Shown in pieces: positions 1 through 10,701 of a stretch of 64,000 nt of DNA. The position numbers were made by a program, and so were the translations under genes. This DNA is from Rhizoclosmatium globosum (taxonomy: Eukaryota > Chytridiomycota > Chytridiomycetes > Chytridiales > Chytriomycetaceae). Within the stretch, counting starts at the first letter, position 1. Every line of letters starts with the position of its first letter. Location of the stretch: NCBI GenBank assembly GCA_002104985.1, contig MCGO01000021.1, positions 310,001-374,000 on the forward strand. The letters run 5' to 3'. The notes beneath the pieces are model-generated. The model was not told the origin of the DNA, did no database searches, and worked only from the letters and a program-made list of their open reading frames with translations.

Positions 1-1037
1 CTAGTTGATCAACAAAACTCACGTTCTCCATAAGTGAAAAACGAGTTGCCCTTTCTAACGTTGTAAGCAACTCCAGCAATATATGCACCAGTTTCCATCG
101 CATAACTTGAAAACGAAACGCCTAGAGCTGACTCTTGCGAAATGATTTTCAAAATCTGAGGAAGCTTGATGAAAGCTCCTCCAGCGACCAATCCAAATCC
201 CAATATTTTGGATAGAAACAGGCAAGTGCAATCAAATCGAGACAGCCATTGGAAACTGAGGAGAGAGTTGGAGCATTCTGCGCCAATAAGGGGGCGAATA
301 AAAACCGCTTGAAGGAAACCAAAGAACCCATGAAATTGAATCACATTTATAGATGGGGTTGTCCCATTCTTAGATTCTATGTCGCCCAATTCACTCTTTA
401 AGACACCAGAATCTGAGGATCTAACGGTGGAAATTACAGCAATTCCACTTGAAGTAACATCATTGTTGTCAGTGGGCAAGAGATCCTTTGATTTCCATCC
501 TGTTTCGTTGGAGTAGAGTTGAATTTTGGACTCAATGTATTCCATTAGAGGCACCGGCCACTCGTCTCCCTTGTACTGCTCAATGAATGCACCATTATGA
601 TACAGGAATACTTGTGGAAAGTCGTCTAAGTTGACGCCCTTCTGCTTGCACCAAGCCGGAGAGTCTCGACAATCCATCTTTGCCATATTGAATACAAATT
701 CCGGGTAATTTCGCTTGTAAAGTTCCTGTTGTACATCAAGCCATACCCTCGAGAACTTCTTGCTGAACTTTTCGTAGCGATCAGCATAAAAGATGAGCCA
801 GGTACTATTCTTTGACTGGATAACTTGTTCTTCAAGTTGAAAGTCTCGAATAAAGCTGATTTGGCGATCCGACTCTGATGGCCATTGACGATATAAGTCT
901 TGTTTGGATTCGCCCTGAATAGTCGGAAGGCAGCGTTAGTAGCCGATCAGGTCAAACACTGTCCCACTAAGTACCCCATGACTTAAGCATCTTCCTATCA
1001 AATAGGCGAGGACGAAGGACAGTTCCTTCCAGAGCAT
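1..1037 (-). CDS. Thioredoxin-domain / MPDU1-like PQ-loop fusion protein (3' end beyond window)
   Basis: The 3' part resembles MPDU1/Lec35, the ER PQ-loop protein needed for use of dolichol-phosphate mannose and glucose; KLPQILKII is its PQ-loop signature, followed by a second membrane segment and GEN. Ahead of it lies a thioredoxin-like fold (STWLIFYADRYEKF, then DDFPQVFLYHNG) with no CxxC pair at the expected place, so probably not a redox enzyme. I start at the ATG at 1037-1035 because it opens a hydrophobic signal-like stretch (MLWKELSFVLAYLIG) and splices in phase, after a CTAAC branch and TTCAG acceptor, to GESKQDL. The coding frame leaves the window through an intron whose donor GTGAGT lies at about position 20. 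The next gene diverges with only 30 bp between start codons. The domain fusion is inferred from one continuous spliced frame. Confidence 0.75.
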
Positions 1038-1067
1038 GCCCTGTTTGTTGCAATTTTTGCTTCCAAA

Positions 1068-2915
1068 ATGCCATTACTGACAGAGGAGGAGCTGGGCACG
1101 GATCCTACCAGAGTCTTTGAGCTTCAGGACCAAATCGGCGAAGGGTGATTAGGCGTTTTCTTTGGTGCTAGGGAAGTGGGTCTGACGTTACTTTCGCCAT
1201 CGTGACAGGTCGTTCGGGACTGTTCATCGTGCGATTCATTTGCGAACAAATACTGTAGTGGCCATCAAGATATTACCGACGGGGAAGGCGGATTTGAGCG
1301 AGAGCATCAAGGAAATCACATTCATGACGGGCATTCATTCGGAGTTCCTCGTTGAATATTACGGCAGTTACCTTCGAGATGCGGAACTTTGGGTGCGTTT
1401 CATCTAGACTTATTGTTGGGATTGGCTTAGATGGTGACTGGGTGGACTAAACCTGAGATATTGATGCTGTTTCATCCGCAGATTGTCATGGAATACTGCG
1501 GCGCTGGATCTGTTTCGGATCTTATGGAGTTCTGCAATATGACACTTTCCGAAGATCAGATATCGGTTGTTTGCCGATACGCCCTTAAAGGCTTAGCTTA
1601 TATGCATTCAATGAGAAAAATCCATCGAGACATCAAAGCAGGGTCAGTTGAAGATCATTACTCGCTTATTGCCGAAAACTTAAACGAATCAAATAGCAAT
1701 ATTTTGATCAACACACGGGGAGAAGCGAAACTGGCGGACTTTGGTGTATCTGGCCAACTATCTGATGCATCATCGAAACGGCAGACTGTCATCGGAACTC
1801 CGTTTTGGTAAGTTTAAATACGTTCAAAAAGACTAATGCTGACCCTTTGCATAGGATGGTAATGGTTTTAGTCTTTTTTAATGGGAATTCTGATTGTGTT
1901 CGAAAAAGGCACCTGAAGTCATTCAAGAAGTAGGATACGGCACACCGGCGGATATTTGGTCACTGGGAATTTCATGCATCGAAATGGCGGATGGCAGGCC
2001 ACCGTATCACGATATTCATCCTATGAGAGCAATATTCATTATTCCAACAAAGCCTCCACCACGATTAGAAGATGAGGAACGATATTCAAAAGTTTTTCGA
2101 TCATTTGTTGCAAGATGTTTGACGAAAGACCAGAAAGCGCGACCGACCGCAGAGGAGCTGCTTAATGTTTGATGTTTCTTTCATTTCCAGGTATTTTCTC
2201 ACTATTCCTCAGGACCCTTTCATTCGCCGAAATCCATCCATAAATGCTTTGTCGCCTTTATTAGCCGCAGTCTTAGATCCGCGAAGAGGAGTCACTGAAT
2301 ATTTGTCAGATCCAGATGACGAAGTCCTTGTCAGTAGTGAAATGGATGAGCCTACGTACCTGGAAGAAACAGCTGCATACCCTCTTCAGGCCCTAGATCC
2401 TGGAAGTCGCGATACAGTCCTCGAACGAAATGATGGTAGTGGCTTTGGAGATGAAGACTATGCCATTTATGAGGACTACGTTCAAAATGGTTTGTTCAGG
2501 TCATAATAACTGAAAGTATTCTGAAATCTCACAACCAGACTCTCGACCAACTTCTCCCGAACAATCAGACACATTATCAACAAGTGCCATTTCTGTTCCA
2601 GCTGAGCGGCCAAAACGAAGCTACGGAATCGGTTTCATCACAAGAGCTATTGAATATCTCTCCACTTCACCTCCTCCAAATGTGAGCTCCATCTTAATAC
2701 CTCCTGGAATGCCCACGCCTAGCGCAATGAAATCTGGGAGAACACCTTCCCCAGGAGATAGCGTCCGTGCTCGAAAACGGTCTATTACTGATGAAAGGCT
2801 ATTTATGTCCCTGGAAGATGTGAAGGATGCAGAAATTGCTGCTGTGAAGGCGAAATATCAAAGGCGGAAACAGGCAGTCATTGATGCAATTTTGATGAAG
2901 GGTGGAAGTGTATAA
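1068..2915 (+). CDS. MST/Hippo-type Ste20 kinase with C-terminal SARAH helix
   Basis: Ser/Thr kinase of about 480 residues. Visible: glycine loop GEGSFGTV, VAIK lysine, HRDIKAGNILI catalytic loop, ADFG, activation segment TVIGTPFWMAPEVIQE, and ADIWSLGI followed by HPMRAIF, all very close to animal MST1/2. A long acidic disordered linker follows, and the end (EIAAVKAKYQRRKQAV, then IDAILMKGG) matches the dimerising half of the MST SARAH helix. This separates it from the GckIII/Kic1-type kinases usual in fungi. Eight exons: introns 1145-1208, 1393-1481, 1643-1696, 1808-1854, 1859-1908, 2167-2212 and one near 2492-2538. The piece between the fourth and fifth introns is a 4-nt exon (1855-1858) required to encode W-M. 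The gene is convergent with the carrier gene, stops 45 bp apart. Confidence 0.9.
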
Positions 2916-2959
2916 AAACATTAAAGACTGTTAAATAGTTTGTATTTGATGGGAGTGAA

Positions 2960-4686
2960 TCAGACTCCAAAAGATTTCATGCTACGAGCCCTTATTCCTC
3001 CAAATAATTGCGAAGCTGTTGTCTTTTCTTGATATATCCGTTGAATTTCTTCTGTCATTCTTGGGTACTCATCAAACGAGATTTTAGCGTCGTTATTAAC
3101 ATCTGCCTGAGCAAGGATACGCATTGTTGCATCCAAAATCTGTCGTATATCGTGTTAACAGCGTTATCTATAATGAAACGTGCCATACCATATGCTCATA
3201 CTCGGCATCTTCAAATCCTGTTTTTGGTATCACTTCTCTCATAACATCAGCCAATTCTTTCTTGTCAAGAACCCCATTGCCGTCTTGGTCAAACTTTTTG
3301 AACGAGTCACGCATATCCAAGTAAGTATATGCCTCAGCAAGTTGTCTCCGGAACATTCCCAAAAACACAAATGTCACTAGAAAACTCGTTAGAGGATTAT
3401 AGTTAAAACAAAGGTAAGGCTTACAACAGAAGTGGGGACCAATACGCAAGAAATGCGTTGTAAATCCTTTGTAAAACGCAGACACTCCCTCCACCTTCAC
3501 AATGTGAGTAACCTGACATTAATGTTAGTACACATCAAACAGTCAAAATGAGCCAAACTTACGGCATCAAGTCCACTTGAATAAAGAGTCCCCTTTCCAT
3601 TCACATACGGTTGATTATAATATCGTGTACGAACAACGTCAATAGGATTCATAGCAGCACAACTCATGACACCTGAACTCATCCCAGCAATCATGTCCAA
3701 TACCCAATCATCCTTCCAATTCTTTTTCAAAATCAAATACTCCTTCATCATACTATACGTAGTCAAGTTGACACCACTCCCAACAAAGCTCCGTGCCATA
3801 CTGAGAACAGAGCCTCTGTAGAGCCCTTTCAGTCCATCCGCCTTTAGAGTTTTAACAAACGCATCCCATGTATTTTTATAAGCAAACTGGTGTCCGACAG
3901 CCTGATGTGAATTTTGCGCCGAAACTTGTGATTGTAGACGTGTTTTGATGAGTTCAAAAGGATTACAAGCAAACGCGCCCATAACACCACACAATGATCC
4001 CGCAAGCATTCGTTTCCAAGGTGGAGAAGATCCCGTCTTTGGGTCATGGATCATAGTCATTATCGGATCATACATTCCAATTCTGAAGAAATTCTTGCTC
4101 CCCTCCTTCAGCACGGCTGGAAACAAGCCTTTTTGAATCCCTCTGATTCCTTCGTGTTTAAGAATTTTGAATATGGCATCAAAACTGTTCTTGTAGACCT
4201 ATTATGGCAAAGGAACGTTGACACGTGTTATTGATGTCCGATCCTCAAAACGAGGGTATTGGTCAAGCAATTACCACAGCTTCTGTTGCAATAGCGCCGT
4301 TTGCAGCACCAGCTTTTATTGCGGTTGCGCGTTGTCCTTGTAGCTGCAGCCGAACCCTACAGATAAGGAACATATGTAAGGGCCCAGTCATCGGCACATA
4401 ACAGTTAGATTAAAGACATACTTTGCTGTATCGAATGGATTTGTGAAGAACACGGCAACTGTTGTTTTGGCAACGATTAATATCTTTAACCTCAAGGGTT
4501 TTGTCAAGATCAAAGTCGCAGCCACCAAACGACACACAAGGACGAATCTATACCTGCTGGAGCCAAAGCACTTAGTCCGAATCGTTCGGCAGCACCGAGC
4601 TTGCGTGGTTGCCCTTTCTTGGGGTAGAGGGCGGGGATTACAACTTGAGATGTCGGGCCACCTCCCATTACAGAATCTGCGCTCAT
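2960..4686 (-). CDS. Mitochondrial carrier (SLC25A34/35-Oac1-like) with C-terminal EF-hand pair
   Basis: About 450 residues. Three carrier repeats are visible: NPFDTAKVRLQLQG, NPFELIKTRLQSQ and NPIDVVRTRYYNQP, ending with RIGPHFCLTFVFLGMFRRQ as in Oac1/SLC25A34-35 carriers, so an inner-membrane dicarboxylate-type substrate is likely. The same frame continues, without any stop, into two EF-hands: loop DQDGNGVLDKKE and, after a 40-nt intron, DVNNDAKISFDE, then a basic tail ending MKSFGV. Known Ca-regulated carriers (SCaMC, aralar) carry EF-hands at the N-terminus, so this order is unusual. Introns separate AVAVFF, AKVRLQ, VVYKN, DAVTH, FCLTF and WHILD. A possible 5' UTR intron ends just before the start codon (AATCTAG). 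The Ca-control is inference. Confidence 0.85.
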
Positions 4687-4954
4687 TCTAGATTGTAATT
4701 GCGTGTGTTAGGTTCAGGAAGATAGATGATGCGGAGGGAAAACTGCTCCACCTGTCGTTGTTGTTGTGTCTTTCGGAACGCCGATGATTTGGTCGAAATT
4801 GCAAGATGTTCTAAAAAAAGACCAAATAAAGTATCTTAACAGTAACATGATTCTAGCATTTTAACAGTGTATTCTGAGTGAAAGAAACGATATGTACTCA
4901 AGTGTCATGGAATTCCCAAACAAGTAAGAAGAATTGACAGATGCTTTGAAGACA

Positions 4955-6007
4955 TCACTTTGGAAGTGCGAGGGAGAAAGACTTTGCCGCCGGTGCTATC
5001 ATGACTGCTGGAGGACGACTGTTAACAACAGGTGGACGCGACACAGCCGGCTTTGGTTTCGAATTTGTCACAGGGAGCTGAACGACTTTCGGAGGTGGTC
5101 TGTGCTGCGAGACGGGAGCTTTACTGTGAGACGTAGACAATGCACGCGAGCCGCTACTTCCAATTCCACTGGCCATCGAAGAGTCATACCGGATTGTGCT
5201 GATTTTCATTTCCTTCTTGACAGCATTCACGGCTCTTCCCATAACACTCGTCGGTCTGGACTGTGCAGAATGACCCCACCAAGATTTTTTAGGAGGTGGT
5301 GGTGCGTGTTGCAGGGATTTGGTTTGGTGAAGTTTCTGATGTTGTTCTGCGTCCTTGTACGAGCTTTTGATGTTGGCTCTTGCACGAATGAGTTTATCGT
5401 CGCGTTCCTTCTTCTTTTCCTGTATTTTGTTTGGGGTATCCGAGTTAGTGATGGTTGGAATTGTTCACATTGGAATGTCAAAGGACAAATTCACCAGATA
5501 CAGCTCTCGCCAGCTTGCAGGCTCTTGGAAATCCGGGTGTTCGGCTTCTTTGCGCAATAATATAAAGTCTTTGAGTGCTGCTGTCCTGTAATGCACTGTT
5601 TCTAATTGGTTAGAACCGTAACCCAAAATCGACCACCAAAACACCGAATCCAGAAAGATACAAACTATTCAAATCTTCATTCAGCTCGTATTCCATATGC
5701 GGGTTGTATTCCACGAGTTTCTCGAGCTGTCGAATTGTAAAGGTTACACAAACCCCTTGAAAGCAAGTATAACATACCTGCAGGAAGTTGACAGTCTTTG
5801 GAATGATTTGTTTGAGAAGGTGGCTAGGAAGGTCTCCGCGCGAGGTGCTCAAGTAATAGACCTCTGCATGTAGATCAGTATGCTGTGATGTGCAAGAAGT
5901 GCAAAGAGAAGAAGACCACTCACGATCAAAGCGTCGCTGTAGCTTATTGATACAGAGGGTCATGAGGGAGGGGACCTCGCGTTGCCGGTGATGCATTGAT
6001 GTGTTCA
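4955..6007 (-). CDS. Elongin A (transcription elongation factor B subunit 3) homologue
   Basis: Short fungal-type elongin A, roughly 260 residues. The N-terminus REVPSLMTLCINKLQRRF matches the BC-box/cullin-box helix that binds elongin C. It is followed by YYLSTSRGDLPSHLLKQIIP, QLEKLVEYNPHM and SWRELYL, the collinear elongin A signature. A lysine/arginine-rich coiled region (EKKKERDDKLIRARANIKSS) and a proline-rich basic tail complete it. Four introns were placed by signal and frame: at FDQ/VYY, LQ/LEK, DLN/MHY and LYL/EKK. Elongin A acts in the nucleus as an RNA polymerase II elongation factor and as an adaptor of cullin E3 ligases that ubiquitinate stalled polymerase. The start at 6007 is the first in-frame ATG ahead of the domain. 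Confidence 0.85.
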
Positions 6008-6332
6008 TAGTGTCGTTGAGAGCCAAAGAGACAATGCGATTTTTCTGCCTCCACCCAACACCAAAGGTTGGAAGGGGCTCAGAAGAGACAGAAGAGAGTT
6101 TTCTTTGATTGATTGATTGTTTTTAATATCATATGCGATGCAGATAAATAGCTTCCAGAGTAGCGAAAGTATGGATGTTTCCCATTTTCAATAAATCAAC
6201 TAATACTCGAGTGGAAGCTAGACCACCTATGCATGCACCGCGACTCCTTCTAGTGAATTTAAAAGTGATGAAGTAGTCAGCTTTCCATTCACCTTGTTTG
6301 CCCTAACAAGAGGCAAAACCCAAATTGGAAAA
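6008..6332. promoter_or_regulatory. Divergent intergenic region elongin A / alpha-1
   Basis: 325 bp between two divergent start codons. It is AT-rich with short direct repeats of TTGATTGATTG near 6108. It must hold promoters for both genes; no specific factor site could be assigned. Confidence 0.4.
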
Positions 6333-6755
6333 ATGACCTTCGACATTACGAACCTGTTCTCCTTCAACGGTAAAGGGCACACCAACGATCGTGCCAAGAA
6401 TGCACAGCGCTCGACAGGACTTGCGACATCCCCGCCAAACGCAGGGCTCGCAATGGGGCTCGGGCGATCAAAGTCAATTGGACGGTCGTTTGTTCCCCGC
6501 CGCGACTCAAACCACAGCGACAAATCCGCGTCCTCTAATGTCTCAAGTTTTCTCGGAGTCTTTCAAGGACCGGCGGGAACCAATAATCGCATTCGATTGA
6601 ATTCATCGACAAATAGCCGTGTTTCGTCGGAGAGCGATAACTCGATTAGTACCGCCTCGACGAAGGAGCCACAGACCCCTGTCGAGTTTATTGTGTTGCC
6701 TGTACTTCCCAAAGGTATGGGTCCTCGAAAGACAAGTGGTCAAGTGAAAGAGTGA
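6333..6755 (+). CDS. Small disordered protein, alpha family member 1
   Basis: Intronless, 140 residues, no recognised domain. The protein is Ser/Asn/Arg-rich and apparently disordered. Near the C-terminus (bases 6678-6710) it carries P-V-E-F-I-V-L-P-V-L-P followed by basic residues. This block recurs in genes at 13972, 48410, 50115 and 51245 and weakly at 49753. The ATG at 6333 is chosen as the first in-frame one, giving MTFDITNLFSF. Polyadenylation-like AATAAA elements lie at about 6839 and 6862. Function unknown; the strict conservation of one short hydrophobic block inside otherwise unlike sequence suggests a docking motif (inference). Confidence 0.7.
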   Translation: MTFDITNLFSFNGKGHTNDRAKNAQRSTGLATSPPNAGLAMGLGRSKSIGRSFVPRRDSNHSDKSASSNVSSFLGVFQGPAGTNNRIRLNSSTNSRVSSESDNSISTASTKEPQTPVEFIVLPVLPKGMGPRKTSGQVKE

Positions 6756-7469
6756 CGAGAGATCGGGCTTTCGCATCACAACCTTGAACCACAGGTACCT
6801 CAACAGTTACTTTATGAATAGAGAAGATACCAAATAGCTAATAAAATACCCCCAATACCCAATAAAATGGTCGTGTCTCCTGTTTTACCTTGAACGCTTT
6901 CCACAACTAAATAGTTTAATTGAAAAGGTTACTAGTTATTTGAATTATAACTACAGCAATTGCTTACGGCGTACAAAACCAGCATGAAAGCTTTAAATGA
7001 AGAGAATTCTACAGTTTAATGTAAGTTCCTCACTTTCATGCACAATAAAGCTATCATACAGTCTTCTCTATTACAATCTTTGATTAGTTTCAGTGAGAAA
7101 CAAACAAGGGTTGCCATAGACACTTGGAGAAGATGCAAGCCCATTATCTGGAGACGCCTCGTGGAATCACACTCTTTAGGCAACATTATACTTCTGCGTT
7201 CATAGTGCGTGTGTGATTTCAATCTTGGACCAACCAAGCAAATGGTCCAAAACGGGAGTTTGTTTGGAATTGATACTCTGCTCTTAACTTATGTATTCAT
7301 GAACAAGAATAAAGAGAGTTACTCGCAGGAAATTACAGTGAAGAGCGAAGGGACGTTGAGCAATAGATTTGAGTTCAGAAGGTGGTATTGAATTGCAGTG
7401 GAAGTGAGGAAAGACACACAAAAACTTCTTAGAAATTGCCAGCTGGCACATCCAACCAACCAACCAACA
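6756..7469. other. Intergenic region alpha-1 / beta-1
   Basis: AT-rich. It begins with two AATAAA-type signals for alpha-1. The probable 5' leader of the next gene ends in a CCAA repeat (7452-7468). No credible coding sequence seen. Confidence 0.5.
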
Positions 7470-7913
7470 ATGACACCGATACCCTCACCAACACCTTCAC
7501 ACGATGCATTCGACTATGCGGCACCTCCACTGCCACTCAGCAACGGGTTCCGACGGCCCGCATCAATGGCAGCCGTGGTTCCACTGACAATGTCTCTGTC
7601 CATGTTCAGCCTCGACGCCGCAACCTCCACCGTCGCACCGTCGCCACTACAGCACCATCTCGCCATCCCAGCCGCTCCATCTCAGGGCGCCAGAAGCCGC
7701 ACGCCGCCGGCCGATGCACCCCCAAACTCAAACTCATCCACCACCACCAACAACAACACCAACAACACCTCTGCCTCGTCCCGTCCCCGTCGTCGTGGTC
7801 GCACCAGACTCAATTGTCTGAGTAGTAGAGATAGGCCGTCGCAAGCTGATTTGCAGCTGCGTCCTGATGATCTGGCTCTGATGCAGATTGACACAGACGC
7901 CTTGTGTGTCTAA
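7470..7913 (+). CDS. Small disordered protein, beta family member 1
   Basis: Intronless, 147 residues, low complexity: Pro/Ala-rich first half, then a Thr/Asn run. Residues 108-129 carry the beta motif: RGRTRLNCL, then DRP, then ADLQL, followed by an acidic-leucine end (RPDDLALMQIDTD). The same ordered block closes the proteins at 9130, 10702, 11538 and 12200 in the same orientation, so these are tandem paralogues that kept only the C-terminal motif. Start: ATG after a CCAACCAACCAACAA leader. The composition is much GC-richer than the flanking DNA. No known domain; function unknown. Confidence 0.7.
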   Translation: MTPIPSPTPSHDAFDYAAPPLPLSNGFRRPASMAAVVPLTMSLSMFSLDAATSTVAPSPLQHHLAIPAAPSQGARSRTPPADAPPNSNSSTTTNNNTNNTSASSRPRRRGRTRLNCLSSRDRPSQADLQLRPDDLALMQIDTDALCV

Positions 7914-9129
7914 ATGTCTGTCTAACTCCGCTTGACTCCAACTTTACTACTACTGCATGCATCCACCCACTACAACAACTACTACTACTTCTAATGTCTG
8001 ACAAACCACTACTTCCATTATGACTATCACAAAATTATCCTTATAATGTTGCATTTTTCCCTTCTCTACTCTCTTACTATACTTGCCGTGGAATAATCTT
8101 GATAATGCCCTTTTCTCTATTAATCATAGTATCTTACATAAAAAGTAATAAATATTCTGTAACCTAACGAATGTCTTGGACTCATCAATATGGGATTCGT
8201 GATACCATAGTATCGTACTATCACCACAATAATAGCCAACAGCTACAACTGATTTAGCAACGATCATTTCAAATTTGAGCTCTGGTTTGTCACCAGCAAA
8301 GACATTTCGCTTCTGTGTGAATTTCGTCTGACTCAGCCAAAAAGGGAGGAGAGCCACCGTTGCATCTCTCACAACAGGGTCCAACATCCCTGACTCAACC
8401 AACAATCATAATTTGAAATCATCACACAGTTTGTGAGAGTTGTTGACTTATGGTTTCCCTTCACAGACGCTCTTTAAATTATCATTAATGACATTATATA
8501 TCCGCAGACTCAAATTAGGATGGCTTATTGAATTCGAATCGAGTAATAACTTAGACAATTATGATTACAGTATTGATTGACATGAGTTTCATATTGATAT
8601 CAATACTAACTGTGCCAGAGCCAAGCACCTCGTATATACCCGTTTCTTTTTATTTTCTGTGAGTGACCAAATAGGGCCCAAGCCCACCCGATCTCTCCAA
8701 TGTCCCACCAGTTTTTTTTGAACCAAAATGACTCAAAGTTACTTGATATGATGTTCTTATCAATCGAACGCCAGAAAATTGAAATGACGCCAGGTGAAGT
8801 CAACTGTGTTTCTTTGTCAGCGCTGTCATTGCTATCAGAACTTTAGTGATTGATGTGTAAATTAATTGACCCAATGGCCGTGAAGTATTGATGAGAATGA
8901 ACAAAGAGAAGTTATTTAATACGGATTAGATGAAGAAAGCGTTGAGAATAGATTCAGATTTAGAATGAAAATACCCATAAAGAACTTGTTTGAAGAGGAC
9001 ACCATTTGATTGTACTCATCACACACAGGAATACATGACTCGTATTCCAGCGCTTCCAGTATATACGATTTGAAATCCGTGTGCAGCAATGTTTGACCGC
9101 ATTACAAGAAATTTCTTCTTCCAAAAACG
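7914..9129. other. Intergenic region beta-1 / beta-2
   Basis: 1.2 kb of AT-rich DNA. An AATAAA at 8147-8152 probably ends the beta-1 transcript. ATGACGCCAGG at 8784-8794, followed by GAAGTCA, recurs at 9785 ahead of beta-3. Short open frames here have no coding character. Confidence 0.45.
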
Positions 9130-9558
9130 ATGTCACAAACACCAACGCCGCTGACGCCAAAGCTCACGCGCGAAACCAGTCTGGAATCGCTGCTTGACTC
9201 ACTCGCGCCGGCATCGCCGTCGTCGTCCACGTCGTCATCGCCGCGACGGAGCCTTCGCCTTGGACCGGGCCTTGACTGCGACTTTGAGTTTGAGTTTGGG
9301 CCTTTTGCGAGGACCGCCGCGTTTGAGCCGCCGCCGAAACTCGAAGTGCCGCACAAGACGTCGGCGCGAATTGCTTTTCGCGGGTCGATCAGGGACTTGG
9401 CGGCGTCGTCGTCGTCTTCGTCTCTGTCTCACTCTCAACCAACAACAACAACCCAGAGAGGCCGCAGACAGCGCATGAACTGCCTGACCGAACTCGATCG
9501 CCCGAATCCAGTGTCGCTGGAACTGTCGCCAGAAGACGAGCTGCTGCTCCTCTTATAG
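9130..9558 (+). CDS. Small disordered protein, beta family member 2
   Basis: Intronless, 142 residues. Ser/Thr/Pro-rich with an internal poly-Ser run and an acidic-aromatic patch (DCDFEFEFGPF). The C-terminus carries the beta motif RGRRQRMNCL, DRP and VSLEL, then the acidic-leucine tail SPEDELLLLL. It aligns residue for residue with the ends of beta-1 and beta-3. Start follows an A-rich leader. A (CAC)n tract lies just after the stop (9574-9593) and AATAAA at 9649-9654. Unknown function; the motif end resembles a docking or amphipathic helix (inference). Confidence 0.7.
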   Translation: MSQTPTPLTPKLTRETSLESLLDSLAPASPSSSTSSSPRRSLRLGPGLDCDFEFEFGPFARTAAFEPPPKLEVPHKTSARIAFRGSIRDLAASSSSSSLSHSQPTTTTQRGRRQRMNCLTELDRPNPVSLELSPEDELLLLL

Positions 9559-10701
9559 TCTTCTGCGCCCCTACACCACCACCACCACCACCATCCGCCT
9601 GTTCTATGACTCTTCTATGCTTCTCAAACTTACCCTGTATTAATGCTTAATAAACTTATCAGTTAATGCCCTTAACACTTCTTTGCAATCCTGTGTGTTC
9701 AAAGTGAAATGGGAGGCGGCCTAGGGAGATGAAGGTGGCACTCTTTGCCCAATGCCACCACACGTGTTTCTTGCATCTGACTCAATGACGCCAGGAAGTC
9801 ACCTGAATTGGGAGAAGACGCAATGCACGTTTTTTTCTTCTGTTCCCCGTGTTTGTGTTTTCTGGAGTTTGAGTGGAGTTTGAGTGTCTATTGACAGTGT
9901 CAAGGAAGTACATGAATTCTAAGTCTCCAATAGCTCTGCAATGCTCATTCGTTCAAAGTTGAAATGCTCACTAGCTTGTACACTTATTTGGGCAATATAA
10001 GTCAAAAAGTCTGGCCCTCTTTTTACGTCTCAGAGCATAAAAATTCGATTTCTGAGTTTCTGCGCCGTAAAAATCACTGATATCACACAAATAGGTTCGT
10101 GTGCTTGCAAGCTTGAAGTAAAATGTCATTCGTGGCAGTGCTCCACAGAAAGATTAACTGAAAAACCAAGACATAACACACGAAAACTAGAAAAAGAAGA
10201 TGTACATCCCTATTATTGCAAGTAGCAATGCAACTAAAAACCAAAACTTCGTTTCTCTCTCGAGTCAAATGATTTGTGCGTTTAATATAGGAATGAAGTA
10301 ACTTTGTAATAAGCGCAATCCTGACATTCTGACATTGAACGAAGCTGTCTTTGCCCAACACTCATTTCATTTCATTTCGATTTAAGCTTTAGTTATACAT
10401 GATTTGTGGCGTTCCAACTTTGATACCTTATCTTCATGAGATTGAGTGTTTTCAACATTTGGTTGTTTTGAGTCGAGAACCAAACCTCATTCGTCTTTGA
10501 CAATAATTGGAACCGCTGTGAATTCCAAAAGCAACCCTTTCTCAGGGAGATCACGTTGAAATCCATGGCCAAATAAACAAGTGGCTTTGGCAGGAAATTT
10601 GCCGCTCTTATCAAAAGAATTAAAGGAGATTACCTCTGGTTGAAAGAAGAAAGAGATAAGAGAAGAGACAGAAAATTCGGAAAATAGTGCGCTTCATTGC
10701 C
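9559..10701. other. Intergenic region beta-2 / beta-3
   Basis: 1.1 kb. Holds a (CAC)n tract (9574-9593), AATAAA (9649-9654) and the second copy of ATGACGCCAGG (9785-9795) followed by AAGTCACCTG. No gene seen. Confidence 0.45.

Noticed and set aside
4934..5560. 208-codon open frame on the + strand
   Set aside because: It lies antisense to the elongin A exons; that protein is conserved and this frame has Arg/Trp-heavy composition typical of a shadow.
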